This document shows, piece after piece, positions 10,950 to 22,842 of a DNA stretch of 64,000 nucleotides (position 1 is its first letter; every line of letters starts with the position of its first letter). A model generated the notes under the pieces. It saw only the letters and a list, made by a program, of their open reading frames with translations. It did not search any database and was not told where the DNA came from. Both the position numbers and the translations under genes were made by a program. This stretch comes from Pinus tabuliformis (taxonomy: Eukaryota > Streptophyta > Pinopsida > Pinales > Pinaceae), in contig CM062815.1 in assembly GCA_031772625.1 (NCBI GenBank), positions 120,761,977-120,825,976 of the forward strand, read 5' to 3'.

Positions 10950-12620
10950 TCATTGTTTTAGACGGAGTTGGTGAATCAGATTGGACTGGGCTTGTTTAGT
11001 CGCTTTAGGTGATGATTTCTTACCCGCGACTTTATCTTTAGATGCCGAGCTTGCACTCTTCTGTTTTGAACTAGGTTGTGGAGGATCGAGTTGATTTCTA
11101 CTTCTGGTACTAACTGGTGATGCCTCTTGATCCTCTTCGTCTGGAAGAATGAAGTCCCACATTCCCTGTAACTCAACAATTTCATCTTCATCAGTAGGTT
11201 CCTCGTTAGAAACTTCCTCTTCTTGTCCTTCAGATTCGGCATTTGTTATAGCATTGGGAGGCTTCAAATCAGTTGAGGGATTTTTTGTATAAGTCTTGTA
11301 GGGTTTCTTAGAAGAAGTTTCTGCTACTTGTCTCTTAATGTCAACCATTTCGTTAGACATGGTTTTTAGGAATTTCTGCAATCCATCTAAATCAAATGGG
11401 TCTTTTGATTGATTTTTCTTAGGATCATCTCTAAAAGTAACCTTCGTAGATTTTCTTTCATCGACAACATTTTTCTTTTCTAAATCTAAGATACATTTTT
11501 CTACCATTATATCTTCCTTCATGTTTTCAGCCAATGTTGTCTTGGCAGCCCTATCAACGAAGATCGCTATGTTTGATGGTAAAACAGAGATGTACCATTC
11601 ACTTCGAACTTCTTCGCTAGGCTTGTAGGTGGTCATAATTTTGTTCAAAAGCTTGTTGAAACGTGAGTTAAAATCTTTGATAGGTTCTCTCAATTCAGTC
11701 TTTAGATTCGATAGATCATTGATCAGTGTCACCGTAGATCTATCATCGCCGAACTTAGTCAATAATTGCTCTTGGAAAATGTCCCAACTAGTAATGGATC
11801 CTAATGGTAATGAAAAATATCAGGATATGGATGTTGGCTGTAAAGTATAAGGAAAAAGTCTAACAACAACATCTTCATTTGTAACACCATTTAGATTTAT
11901 AGATAACATAAAGATGTTTATGTGTTTTTCTGCTAGCATGCCTGTTTTAGGATTAAACTTGGGCAGCCATTTTTCAGGATGAGCCGGTAATTGACTTAGG
12001 GGAGCAGGCATTGAGACTGCCCCTGGACTATTCCATGGGCTTTGAGCCATCGTTGAACTACTAACAAAGGAAAGCGCAGACGAAGTTCCTTGAGGTTGGG
12101 AAGATGAGGATATTACAGTCCCAGATGGTTGAGAAGTAGATGTTGAAGTTCCAGTACTCTGATGGACAATAATTTGAAGTGGAGGGGTGGATGGTTGACT
12201 TCACAGTGGAGAAGTTGAAATGGATGATGATGATGAAAGAGTCTCACTATCAGACCCTTTAGGTGACTTCCTTGCTCTTTTCCTTTTAGGTAGAGGTAAT
12301 TCAGTTGGTTCGATACCAAACTTTTCACTCTACAATCTGGTAAGAGGATGAGAAGGATTGTATTGCAAAGTCACACTACCTTGAGATATTTCAGACTTTT
12401 GTAGTGATATGGAAAATCCTTGAAGTTTATGAATCAAAGACTCAACTTCAGGAGGTTCAACAGTAGATTTCTCTGAAATGTTTGGGTTTGTGGTAGTGGT
12501 TGTTGTTTTATCGACTTCTCGCTCAAGATTTAAAGATTTGAAGTGCGATGGAGAAGTCGGGGGAGATGTTGAGGGCGATTTACTCTTAGAATGGTATTTA
12601 GATTTAGATTTACTAGCCAT
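10950..12620 (-). pseudogene. Gag region of Gypsy element C
   Basis: The gag region spans several open stretches. An N-terminal basic, Ser/Lys-rich part (MASKSKSKYHSKSKSPST) starts next to the primer-binding site. A middle part has WLPKFNPKTG and NEDVVVRLFPYTLQ. A capsid part has FGDDRSTVTLINDLSN, IKDFNSRFNKLLNKI and YISVLPSNIAIFVDRA, which are typical Gypsy retrotransposon gag motifs. The C-terminal part is acidic then Lys/Ser-rich. I saw no CCHC zinc knuckle. Broken. Confidence 0.75.
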
Positions 12621-12631
12621 TCACAGTTCGA

Positions 12632-12651
12632 GGCCCTCCTTCTAGCGCCAA
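12632..12651 (-). other. Primer-binding site of Gypsy element C
   Basis: The minus strand reads TTGGCGCTAGAAGGAGGGCC a few bases after the end of the 5' LTR. The TTGGCGC start is usual for Tat/Athila-type Gypsy primer-binding sites; the exact tRNA was not determined here. Confidence 0.65.
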
Positions 12652-12654
12652 ATA

Positions 12655-14217
12655 TGTTGAAGCCCCGAAAATTGGGTCTACAACAAGGGGGATACCCACC
12701 CGGTTCGGACCTTGAAAGAAGCTCCTTTTCCATTTGGGATGGTGGGTCCGACTGGGGATAATGGGACCAGTTTCCCAATTTGTGTGTGTGTGTGATGAGA
12801 ATTGATATTTCCTTTTCTAATGATTTCTAAGTAAAATGCTTTTAATCTAAGTCTAATTTAAAACATGCAATTGTATTCTAATGAATAGAAATATCTAATT
12901 CTAAAACTAACCTGGGATTTAACTTTCTAGTTATGCGATCTAAAATAATTTCTACCAGAAATTGGTAATAAAGATCATTCAAATGCTACGATAAAAGAAT
13001 TCGATAAAAATAAATTGTTTCGTATAAAAAGTTAGGAGAAACAATTGTGAGAAGCATATCGCATAATAAGTCATTCATACATTAAAGCATAAATAGAATA
13101 GTCACCACCATACAAAAGTGCCAAATGATAACTCAAACAGTTAAGCCTTCATATATAAATAATTGAACATAAATATTACTTTAACACATAAGCAGAAATC
13201 ATTAAGAGATAAAAGTACCATTGATAACAAGTTCTACTCATGAGCTTCAACAATATAGATTTATCTCTTTCTAATTCAACATCTACTAAGAGTACAAAAG
13301 TGCATTTCAGTAGCAGACATTAAACACAGATATCAATAAATCTCGTTCCATTCATTCATCAAAACCTCCTCTGAGGGTGCAGAAGTGCATGTTCTGAGGA
13401 AACGTTTTTGAGGAATTTCAGGACCCCTCTCTAAATGCATGAGAGGGGTTAAAATACTAATAACTAAATACTAAAAATAGTTTATTACAAAAATATAGGA
13501 GGAGGTTTAAATGACCATCCTTAATTAAGGCAAAAATAAATCAAAACTAAAACTAAAATTGGATCTGGAAATTAACTATCTATGTATCTGTTCTCTAAGA
13601 TCGCAAGCATTCGGCATCGGCTTGAGGAGCATCGGCTGGATGACCTCCGATTTTAGTTGCCCTTCGAAAATAGAATTGGAAAGTGTTGGCGCTATCTTCT
13701 CAGAAGAGTTCATAAGGCATTTGAGAGTCATGCATTGACTGTGCAATTTAACCAAGTACTGCCAGTAAGAATCCCAATTCAACTTAGTTAATTTCTTGAT
13801 GAACTCTGCACTTTCCTCAGCTTTTTGTCTCCAGCTTGTTTGCAGTTGCTGCGCCTTTGGGAGAAATCCCAGAGCGGTCTCTGATATGAGTTTTTCTCTG
13901 TGCAATTTTTCATTGACACAGTCAATGACATTGTTTGCCGCTGTAGATGCTTCTTCTGCTACCTGTTCTACCTTCCTAATCTGTGCGTCCCACTTATGAA
14001 ACAATGTTTCTTTGTGAGCTTCATTGATTCTGAGCGCGCCTTCTTTCTTTCCTTCTTTCGATTCCTGCCAAGTGCTAGGTTTCAGCCAAATCCGCTTACC
14101 ACCGAGGGGTGTCCCCGATAAATACCGTCAGTTTTGGAGTGTGAGTCTCGCCTTTAGCCTTTAGTGCTTTTCCCCATGTTTTTCCTGGCTTACATGCGAC
14201 CGAGCGCTCCGGGGCTT
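12655..14217 (-). repeat. 5' LTR of Gypsy element C
   Basis: Same sequence as 4020-5569 with scattered differences. It begins (plus strand) TGTTGAAGCCCCG next to the primer-binding site and ends near CGCTCCGGGGCTT, after which Copia element B reverse-transcriptase sequence resumes. Confidence 0.85.
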
Positions 14218-14219
14218 GT

Positions 14220-14984
14220 AGAGACTGAGCCATCCTCTTTCGAGGAAGCAGTAGAGAAACATGTATGAAATAAAGTAATGGTGGAAAATATGAATCCATT
14301 GTAAAGAATAGTGTTTGGGAAGTGGTCCCAAGACCATTAGATAAATCAGTAGTGGGTTCGAGATGGATCTTCAAGGGGAAGCAAGAAGCAGATGGAATCA
14401 TAAAGAGATATAAGGCTAGATTTATGACCAAGGGGTACTCCCAAGTTGAGGGAATTGACTATGAGGAGGCATTTTCTCCTATATCAAGGTACTCATCCAT
14501 TAGATCAATCCTTGCTCTAGATGCGTAGATGGGGTGGGAGATCCACAAGATGGATGTAATTTTTTTCTTAGCAGTGGTGTTAATGAGGAGGAGGTGTACA
14601 TCGAGAAGCCAAAAGGTTTTGAGACATTTGATAAGGATTATCATGTGTGCAGACTCAAGCAACCATTATACAGTCTCAAACAAACATCTTGTGCTTAGTA
14701 CACCAGGATCAAGATATATCTCACTGGTTTGGGATTCACCAAAAGTGAAACGGATGCAAACCTATATCACATCTTGGTAGAAGGTGAATTGCTTATTATT
14801 GTCTTATATGTTGATGAATTTAATTCTAACTGGTGATGAGCAGCAAATCAGATCTTGCAAGGAGGACCTTGCACGGGAATTTTAAATGAAGGACATGGGT
14901 CTCATGCACCACTTCCTCAGGTTGGAATTATGGCAAGGCGATGAGGAATTATTTGTGTCTCAAGGGAAGTATGCAAATTATATA
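14220..14984 (+). pseudogene. Reverse-transcriptase region of Copia element B, first part
   Basis: Copia polyprotein segment: EPSSFEEAVEKH, NSVWEVVPRPLDKSVVGSRW, KRYKARFMTKGYSQVEGIDY and EEAFSPISRYSSIR match the start of Copia reverse transcriptase. LELWQGDEELFVSQGKYAN matches the later F-L-G-I-E-x-x-Q-x-x-x-G-I-x-x-S-Q-x-K-Y segment. It is interrupted at 14985 by element D and resumes at 21211. Broken. Confidence 0.85.
14980..14984. repeat. Probable target-site duplication of element D, left copy
   Basis: ATATA precedes the TGACGTAGG start of the left LTR of D. AGATA follows the right LTR at 21211-21215. Four of five bases agree, as expected for an aged 5-bp duplication. Confidence 0.5.
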
Positions 14985-16809
14985 TGACGTAGGAAAAACC
15001 CCCGTATACTTACAGTATGCATGTCAAATGCATATATCTTGTTTGTCCTAGGAATTTCAACTCTCTGCCGAGTCAAATCTTCACTAATTAATGGTTTAAG
15101 GCCCCCTTTATTAAATTTATGTGGAAACAATTTATTAATTAACCCAGTCTGTCCTTTAAACCATCCTTTCTATCGGCACCCTTTAACATCCACTTCCATT
15201 AAACTTTAATGTACCGTGCATATATAACTAAACCCCACTTCTTCGCTTTGATTATATTTGGACTTAACCCATAAAAACCATCTATCGCACTTTATTTCTA
15301 TTACAAACCTTTCATAATAGAAATCTCATAAAACATATGTAACTCACCTTTTTGCCTTTTCCACAGTCTTTGCACATTACTCAAGGCTTCGCTTTATCGC
15401 AATCGCAATCGCACTCTCGCGGATCCACTAACATACATCCCTCCTTCGCATCCGATATGCGATTAACAACCGGACTTCAAATACAATTAAACGCGTTCAT
15501 TACCTTATCAGGTCCACTCACCATTGCACATCGCAAATCCTCTCGGCCCGCTCAACATCACACATCGCAATGTCGCATATCGTATTTTCTTAGGGCTCAG
15601 TACATTACCATGGAATATTTGTGATGTGATCAAATCGTCGATTGCATTGGACTTCGCATATCACACATCCTTAAAGCCCAAGGTTCATTCCTCATAATTG
15701 AAACATTGTGATGCGAGATTTATAGGTGATCCTCTACTGTTGATTAGGGCACTCAATCCAATGATCAGAAATGATATTGCTCGTCGCAAATCGCAATTGC
15801 TTAAGGCATGGTTCATTACATCTGAAATATGCAATGAGACTCAAATAGGCTCCATTCCATGTGACTTAATCCTATCCATTGATCTGGTAGATCCAACAGC
15901 TCCTGTGCATGAATGCTTCACTTCTTCGCTCTTCTCTTCACTTGGGTTTTTACGCCATTTCTCCAATGTTCTTTGTGGTTTCAGGTTTCTTCACGGCTTC
16001 TCGTCCTTCCACTATTCTGCTACGCAACTCTCTCTTGAGCTTAACTTCTCATCTCTTTGATCACTGTCACTCCAGAGCTTTCACTTTGATCCTTCAAATG
16101 GATTCAACGATCCATTGCATTCTTCTGTATTATTCTTCTCCTCTATGTTTTTCCGAACTCCGCCTTCATACCTCTGTTACACATAATACTCTGATTTACT
16201 CATAATTTTATCATTCAATATTCAAATCACACATTTATACAATCATAAATCGAATCTCTATATATGTATATACAAACAAATGATTACATAATAATACTCT
16301 CTATCTCTCTGAACTGATTTCCAATGACAGTGGCCTCTGTGTTACAATCTTCCCATGGGTTTACAGTCACACTCTCTAATTAGCTAACCTACTAACTATC
16401 TAACCCCTGTATATGCCTTTTAGGCTTTCATTTATACGAAAGGATTACAAAACCAATTTCTGGTTTAGATCCATAGACTTCTCAACAAAATCCTAGAATC
16501 TCTTCCTTATCTCTAAGGATCCTCTCTAATCCATAAAATCATGAACTAACTCCTAATCTGATTTTTACAATTAATTCTCAATCCCTCAATATCTCAACTA
16601 TCATAAATCTCTCATATTCTCCTACATTCGAGAATATTTAAAAATATGCCTCACTATATTTAATTAAATCTCTATTCTCATTAAAATCACTCAAAATCCT
16701 AAATAATTACATTAATTCAACACTTAGGAAACCAACTTCCTTGAAACACAAGACCCCCTATGTCTACTAAAATACAATGATATTTCTTGAGCTGAATGCT
16801 CCTGCATCA
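14985..16809 (-). repeat. 3' LTR of element D
   Basis: Begins (plus strand) TGACGTAGGAAAAACC and ends GCTCCTGCATCA. Aligns throughout with 19406-21210, for example AGTATGCATGTCAAATGCAT and GGTTTTTACGCCATTTCTCC. Contains a GC-rich island (about 15390-15860) dense in CGCAAT, ATCGCA and GATGCGA motifs. Confidence 0.9.
15390..15860. repeat. ATCGC/GCGAT motif cluster in the left LTR of D
   Basis: Many close variants of CGCAATCGCA, CATCGCA, CGCATATCGC and GATGCGA in both orientations. The matching cluster in the right LTR is at about 19810-20230. They lie upstream of the region where transcription would start and may be binding-site arrays, but no known factor is assigned. Confidence 0.5.
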
Positions 16810-19390
16810 GACTTCCCAAGTAAGAAATTTTATGACCACCTAGTCATAAGTCTGGATAATTGATTCCTCCTGGATCTGTGACTTTATTTTGTAATATGTC
16901 TTTTTTTGTTAACTTTTCTATTGCTACTGCCGTTTGCTACTGATCTCTAGGTCTCCATACCTTATGCTATAATGCTCCACTTTCCATGCTTTCATAGTCT
17001 ATTGTTGTCTTCCTCTTGTTGTTGCTCCTTCCCTTTGTTGTTGTTGTCTTCTTCTGAGACACTTTCATCATTAACCTTCTTATCAACTCAATTTCTTTGT
17101 CTAGTATATCCTGTGTCTTCTGATTGTCTTCAACTCTTAATTGCTGAATTTTCATTACTACTACCACCCTTTTATCCTTACTCTCTTGTTCACTATTGTC
17201 TTACACTTTTTCAACTGCTGCCATATTTCCTTTCAGGAAAATTTTCTACTTTTGTTTTGTGTACCTGTCAAATTCTTCCTGACTTTCATTTATGACAATT
17301 TCTTTGTCATCCTTCATCAAGAATTTATCCTGAACATTTATCCTCTGCTTTTCTAATTTTTTTCTTTGAAAGTCTAACTCTCTATATAACTCAATGATTT
17401 TACTTGGAGTAAATTTTGGAAATTTTACACAATCTTCCATTTCTTTATTTGTTATTGACCCATTATCACATGGTCCTCCTTCCTCTGTTAAATCTTGCTT
17501 AACATCCTTCAGTATATGTTCTTCCTATTCTTCTTTCATTTGGTTGTCCACCTGTGCCAAATATGTTCCAGTTTCTGCAACAAAATATTCAATCATAAGA
17601 CAATTATCAAAATTAAAAAATATAAGGCCTTTCTACGTATTCTTCCTCTGGAAACCTTTCAGTACATTGCTATGATCTTTCCTTTAACTCCTCTGTCAGC
17701 ACATGAGTGTACTCATTCAAACTCATAGAATCCTTGAGACTATCAGCAAGTCTCTTTTCCACACCATCTGTTTTAATGATGCCTCTCTGCACTTTTCCAC
17801 TGTAGTGAACTATTTCTTTTCCAGTCTCCTTGTCATATTCTGCTTCAAATTTTTCATCTTTTGGAAGGTATTCTTTCATGTTTTTGACAACTTTAAAAGA
17901 CTGCCTATCTTCTTCCAAACTTGCAACCATACACAAATTATCAGTTTTAAAACCACGAGACCTTATGGTCTCATTTGATGCTTCAGTCATCAAGTCTTCT
18001 GGCTACTTTGAATCATTCATATGATTCAACTCCTCTTTTTATTCATCACTTTCAAAAAGTAATGGTCCACGTTCTGGTTCACATACCAAAACTTCAACAC
18101 CTTCTTCAACATTTCCCTTTTGTTGTAGCTCAACTCTTTCGAGCTTCTATGTCTCCAATTTGACATCTATAATATGTTCATTTTCCCTTAGATCCTTTAT
18201 TAACTGCATATTTTCTTGTTGATTCCTCTTCTCTTGTAGCCTCTGCCACTTCACTTTCTTTCTCATGACATAACCATATTTTTGTTCTGTCTCATTTTTC
18301 TACAACATTTACATTAATACTTCAAGCTGAACTGCTATCTCAGCCATTTCTCTATCATATTCTTTGTCACTCATTCTCATGCCATTTTCCTTGGCATCTT
18401 TCTTCTTTTGTCCTTTGTTGTGATCTCTTTCAAAACCTTTGTTATGACTGTCACTAGTCATCATCCTCTCCTTCTCTATGAGTTCCTTTCACTTCACTAT
18501 GAGTTGCGTAAGCCTCTGCAACAGCAAGTCCTCCCTGATGCCACTTACCTCACCAAGTTTTCCTCTGTACTTGGTCTTTTGGCAAGCACTTGGTTCTCTA
18601 TCTCTGGAACCTCCTTTGAGCACTCTTCTCTACTCCTTCTAGGCTTCAACTAATCTGCCCCTTCTAAGAACACAACTGTCCTCTTCTATTTCAATCACCA
18701 TGAAATACTTGGTTCTGACCCCCTCTTCTTTCACTCTGAAACTCTTACCAACTTCTTTCATTCCCTAGCAATTCTACCCACATCCTCTATGGAATTTCCT
18801 TTGTGAGTTGCAACAATACCTCTGCAGTAATAAGTCTCCTTCTTGCTACATATGCTTCACTAATCTTCTCTCCTCTGAGCTCAGTCTATTAGCATTTCTC
18901 TGGTTCTTTCCTCCGGAACCAATTGAGCACTCCTTGCTCTTAAGCTATTGCAACCTTCTCACCTTCCTATGCTACTACCTGTGTATCATTATAAAAACCA
19001 TACTTTCTTCAATCTTCAAATCAAATCAAATCAAAACATATCAGCTCACCTTCAAGATCTCTGCATGATCTTGTCCCCCCATTCACCTACACTTTGAATG
19101 GACTGTTATTTTCTCCAGCCTTCAGCTGTATCTTCAAACTCTATTACTTCAAGAACTTGGAAAAGTCCCTCTTGTAGTTTAACTATTGTAATCTTGCTCT
19201 AAAACTTCACTCATTCAATTTCTGCTAATCATTAGACAAATTTGCATACCTTCACCTGTCTTCAGGATCTGACCACTCCTGCAAATCTGTTTCAGCAGAT
19301 CTTCATGCTTCCACTACGCAAATTTTCAATATTCAAAAACATTTACCCTTTCTTGCCCTGAGTTCTTCAAAAAAATATTTACCTGTTCAA
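16810..19390 (-). pseudogene. Coding-like interior of element D (Lys/Glu-rich)
   Basis: On the minus strand this interior gives several stretches with strong protein-like composition. Examples are KIIELYRELDFQRKKLEKQR (about 17400-17330), NVQDKFLMKDDKEIVINESQ, EEDRQSFKVVKNMKEYLPKD (about 17915-17855), EKFEAEYDKETGKEIVHYSG, and, upstream near 18480-18330, DSHNKGFERDHNKGQKKKD and MSDKEYDREMAEIAVQLEVL. Heptad-like spacing of hydrophobic residues suggests coiled coils. I recognise no enzyme domain and no CCHC knuckle. It could be a specialised gag or an acquired host coiled-coil gene. It is broken and I do not attempt to reconstruct it. Confidence 0.5.
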
Positions 19391-19402
19391 GCTCTGATAC
19401 CA
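19391..19402 (-). other. Primer-binding site of element D (initiator tRNA-Met)
   Basis: Plus strand GCTCTGATACCA, i.e. TGGTATCAGAGC on the minus strand, three bases from the LTR that ends with TG...CA. It fixes the orientation of D. Confidence 0.9.
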
Positions 19403-19405
19403 CTT

Positions 19406-21210
19406 TGACATAGGAAAAACCTGCGTATACCCACAGTATGCATGTCAAATGCATATATCCTGTTTGTCCCAGGAATTTCAACTCTCTGTTGAGTCAAATC
19501 TTCACTAATTAATGGTTTAAGGCCCCCTTTTATTAAATCTCTACAGAAATGATTTATTAATTAACCCAGTATGTCCTTTAAACTATCCTTTCTATCGGTG
19601 CTCTTTAACATCCACTTCCATTAAACTTTAATGTACCACGCATATATAACCAAACCCCACTTCTCCACTTTGATTATATTTGGACTTAACCCATAAAAAC
19701 CCTCTATCGCACTTTATTTCTATTATAAACCTTTTATAATAGAAATCTCATAAAACATACGTAACTCACCTTTTTGACTTTTCCACAGTCTTTACACAAA
19801 GCTTCCCTTTATTGCAATCGCAATCGTAGTCTTGCGGATCCACTAACATACATTCCTCCTTCGCATCTGATATGCGGTTAACAACCGGTCTTCAAATACA
19901 ATTAAACACATCCATTACCTTATTAGGTCCGCTCACCATTGCACATTGCAAATCCTCTCAGCCCACTCAACATCGAACATCACAATGTCACATATCGCAA
20001 TTGATTAGGGCTTGGTACATTACCATGGAATATTTGCGATGCGATCAAATCGTCCATCGCATCGAACTTCGCATATCGCACATCCTTAAAGCCCAAAGTT
20101 CGTTCCTCATGATTGAAACATTGTGATGCGAGATTTATAGGTGATCCTCTACCATTGATCAGGGCACCCGATCCAACGGTCAGCAATGATATCGCTCTTT
20201 GCAAATCACAATCGCTTAAGGCAGGGTTCATTACTTCTGAAATATGTGATGTGATTCAAATAGGCTCCATTCCATGCGACTTAATACTGTCCATTGATCT
20301 GGTAGATCCAACGGCTCCTGTGCCTCAATGCTTCACTTCTTCGCTCTTCTCTTCACTTGGGTTTTTACGCCATTTCTCCAATGTTCTTTGTGGTTTCAGG
20401 TTTCTTCAGGGCTTCTCGTCCTTCCGTTGTTCTGTTGCGCGACTCTCTCCCGAGCTTAACTTCGCATGTCTTTGATCACTCTCACTCCAGAGCTTTCACT
20501 TTGATCCTTCGAATGGATTCAACGACCCATTGCGTTCTTCTGTATTATTCTTCTCCTCTGTGTTTCGCTGAACTCCGCCTGCATACCTATGTTACACAGA
20601 ATACTCTGATTTACTCATAATTTTATCATTCAATATTCAAATCACACATTTACACACTCAGAATATGTATATACAAACAAATGATTACATAATAATACTC
20701 TTTGTCTCTCTCGCTTGATTTCCAATGACAGTGGCCTTTGTGTTACAATCTACCCATAGGCTTGCAGTCACACTCTCTAATTAGCTAACCTGCTAACTAT
20801 CTAACCCTTGTCTATGCCTTTTAGGCTTTCATTTATACCAAAGGATTCTAAAACCAATTTCTGGTTTAGATCCATAAACTTCTCAACAAAATCCTATAAT
20901 TTCTTCCTTATCTCTAAGGATCCTCTCTAATCCATAAAATCATGAACTAACTCCTACTCTGAGTTTTGCAATTAATTCTCAATCCCTCAATCTCTCAACT
21001 ATCCTAAATCTCTCATATTTTCCTACATTCGAGAATATTTACAAATATGCCTCACTATATTTAATTAAATCTCTATTCTCATTAAAATCACTCAAAAGCC
21101 TAAATAATTACATTAATTCAACACTTAGGAAACCAATTTCCTTGAAACACAAGACCCCCTATGTCTACTAAAATACAATGATATTTCTTGAGCTGAATTC
21201 TCTTGGATCA
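19406..21210 (-). repeat. 5' LTR of element D
   Basis: Begins (plus strand) TGACATAGGAAAAACCTGCG and ends TCTCTTGGATCA. Same sequence as the left LTR with scattered substitutions and small length differences. It has the same GC-rich ATCGC/GCGAT cluster at about 19810-20230. Confidence 0.9.
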
Positions 21211-21998
21211 AGATACTACATAAGTTTTGCATGGAGAGTTGAAAACCCATAGAGACACCTCTAGTGACCAACTAGAGGAAGGAGGATGCCACTTCAGAAG
21301 AAGAGGTGGATTCTACCATTTATTGACAGCTAGTGGGTTCACTAATGTATCTTGTGAAAACATGACTAGATATATGTTATTCTGTCAACTAGCTAAGCCA
21401 AGTTATTACTAAGCCAACCAAATTATTTTGGAAGGAAACTAAGCATGTTTTATAGTACCTCAGAGGAAATACATTGTTTGGACTATGGTACATACAGACA
21501 GAGGGAGTGAAGTTGTGTGGCTTCACAGATGCAGATTGAGCAGGGATTCCATCTTAGCGAAAGAGTAAATTAGGTGGAATTTTCGATGGGTTCGCAGCTA
21601 TTTCTTGGTACAGGAGGAAGCAAAGATCTATGGTGCTTAGCTTGACAAAAGCAGGATACATGGTTGCAAGTCAAGAAACATGTGAGGTGATTTGGATGAG
21701 AAATATACTTATGGGATTGTTTGGTTAGAGGATGGATCCAACTGTGATCTATTGTGATAATCAGAGTTGCATCAATCTCTTTAAGAATCCTATATTTCAC
21801 GATCGATCCAAGCATATAGATATCTAGTATCACCATTTATTGGACAGTGTGTAGAGGCAGCTAATGTTGCTACATTACATTGTGACAAAGGAACAAGATG
21901 TTGACATTTTGACAAAATCTTTGTCAAGAGGGAAGTTTGAGTTCCACAAGTGCAAGATAGGGGTGGTTGATAATTCCTTTCTTATTGAGAGGGAGCAT
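21211..21998 (+). pseudogene. Reverse transcriptase end and RNase H of Copia element B
   Basis: Sequence resumes after element D with the Copia segment around KPIETPLVTN and LVGSLMYL-like residues. The RNase H region follows: CGFTDADWAG-like residues, ISWYRRKQRSMVLSLTKAGY, CEVIWMRNILMGLFG, PTVIYCDNQSCINLFKNPIF, HDRSKHIDI and the closing DVDILTKSLSRGKFEFHKCK. All belong to the standard Copia RNase H and C-terminal tail. A purine tract (GAGAGGGAGC) and the right LTR follow. Broken. Confidence 0.85.
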
Positions 21999-22842
21999 TG
22001 AAAAATGCAGCTAGAAATTCTATATTTGATTCTTCCTTGATTAAATTGAGAAAAATCGAATTTCCACATCAACAGACAACTTGGATGCAGTTAACTTATG
22101 TGACATGGCTTGTGTCACCTAGTTTACTTAGTAAATTTGAATTGGAGGAGTTATACTTCAGTTATGCATGTGTGATTGCTAATTTTTAGCATTCAAGGTT
22201 ATTTATCTCAAGTTGTTAGTTAAACTAGTTCCAACTGTTGGAGGAACTAGTGGAAGGTCAGTTTTGCAATGGGACTTCAGTTAAACTTAGTGATCATCCA
22301 TTTAACTGATCAATCAACCCAAAATGCTAGTGCATGTAGAGAATTCGAGTTCCCCATATGTGGTGGAGATTGAAAGGTAGTGTAACATCAATTTTAGACT
22401 ATTCTTGAGTTATGAAGTCAGATGATCAACCTTGGGAATTGCACAATCCATTTTAGAGAAACTCCTAAATAATATGGGCCTAATTTCTTAGGGAATTGCG
22501 CAAGGAAATAGGGGCTTAAGCAGAGGTATAAATTGACTAAGTCTGGGTCGAATCTTCTCAGTGAGGAGAGAGATAGATTATTCACTTACTAGTTGTGCTT
22601 AGATGAGCAAAGCAATTATAATACATATCTATTCATCATATTAATGCAAGCAGGAATTGGGGCTTTTAGCAGATTGCTTTCCCCATGAAAAATATTGTAT
22701 GCATGTGTGTTATTTCTTATTGCATGTTTGAAATTTTTGTTCTATGTTGTGAATTAACTTCCATAGAGCAGTAGAGTAGGTTTGTTACTTGTGATTTTGA
22801 TTAAAAATTCTTGAGCAATTGCAAATCTACACCATAATTTCT
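21999..22842 (+). repeat. 3' LTR of Copia element B
   Basis: Begins TGAAAAATGCAGC and ends ACACCATAATTTCT, followed by the ATTGT duplication at 22843-22847. Aligns with 2377-3239 but with many differences, which makes B clearly older than C and D. Confidence 0.9.

Larger units (their letters stand above)
4020..14217 (-). mobile_element. Ty3/Gypsy LTR retrotransposon C (Tat-like, no chromodomain)
   Basis: Minus-strand element with two LTRs of about 1.55 kb (4020 to about 5569 and 12655 to about 14217), a primer-binding site at 12632-12651, gag (about 12620-10950), protease, an extra RNase H, reverse transcriptase, the usual RNase H, integrase (about 7615-6914) and an extra reading frame (6067-5669) before the 3' LTR. 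The order protease, RNase H, reverse transcriptase, RNase H, integrase, together with the lack of a chromodomain, points to the Tat/Athila branch rather than chromoviruses. It is broken, with perhaps six to ten breaks, but long frames remain open. The LTRs agree at roughly nine bases in ten or better, so it is younger than the Copia element B that it interrupts. I could not define a clear target-site duplication, and the outer ends are good to about 10 bp. Confidence 0.85.
14985..21210 (-). mobile_element. Non-autonomous LTR retrotransposon D with a charged, coiled-coil-like interior
   Basis: Two LTRs of about 1.8 kb (14985-16809, 19406-21210) enclose only 2.6 kb of interior. The primer-binding site (minus strand TGGTATCAGAGC, 19391-19402) next to the right LTR shows that the element lies on the minus strand and primes from initiator tRNA-Met, as Copia elements do. 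A purine-rich minus-strand tract (ACTTGGGAAGTC) lies just inside the left LTR. No protease, reverse transcriptase, RNase H or integrase motif is visible; the interior encodes highly charged Lys/Glu-rich sequence. Such large LTR elements without pol are called LARDs and rely on a partner for movement. Its LTRs agree at roughly nine in ten bases or better. It is inserted in Copia element B. The interior is broken in many places. Confidence 0.8.
2377..22842 (+). mobile_element. Copia (Ty1) LTR retrotransposon B, host of two further insertions
   Basis: This is a complete-span but broken Copia element on the plus strand. It has two LTRs (2377-3239 and 21999-22842), a primer-binding site complementary to initiator tRNA-Met (3240-3254), a gag region (about 3330-4019), reverse-transcriptase pieces (14220-14980 and 21211-21420), an RNase H region (about 21420-21960) and a purine tract GAGAGGGAGC just before the right LTR. 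Perfect ATTGT duplications flank it. The Gypsy element C (4020 to about 14217) and the LTR element D (14985-21210) are inserted inside it, which accounts for most of its 20-kb span. The two LTRs differ at well over one base in ten by eye, so it is older than C and D. It has many breaks, more than ten. Confidence 0.85.

Noticed and set aside
13576-14004. 142-codon minus-strand frame with EQVAEEASTAANNVIDCVNE (and its relative near 4928-5134)
   Set aside because: It lies inside the Gypsy LTR and is present in both LTR copies. It could be the 3' end of an element reading frame that runs into the LTR, but I cannot support a separate gene.
15352-16205. Plus-strand frames in the left LTR of D (and their twins at 19872-20620)
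   Set aside because: They lie within LTRs, are shared only because the LTRs are copies, and match no protein.
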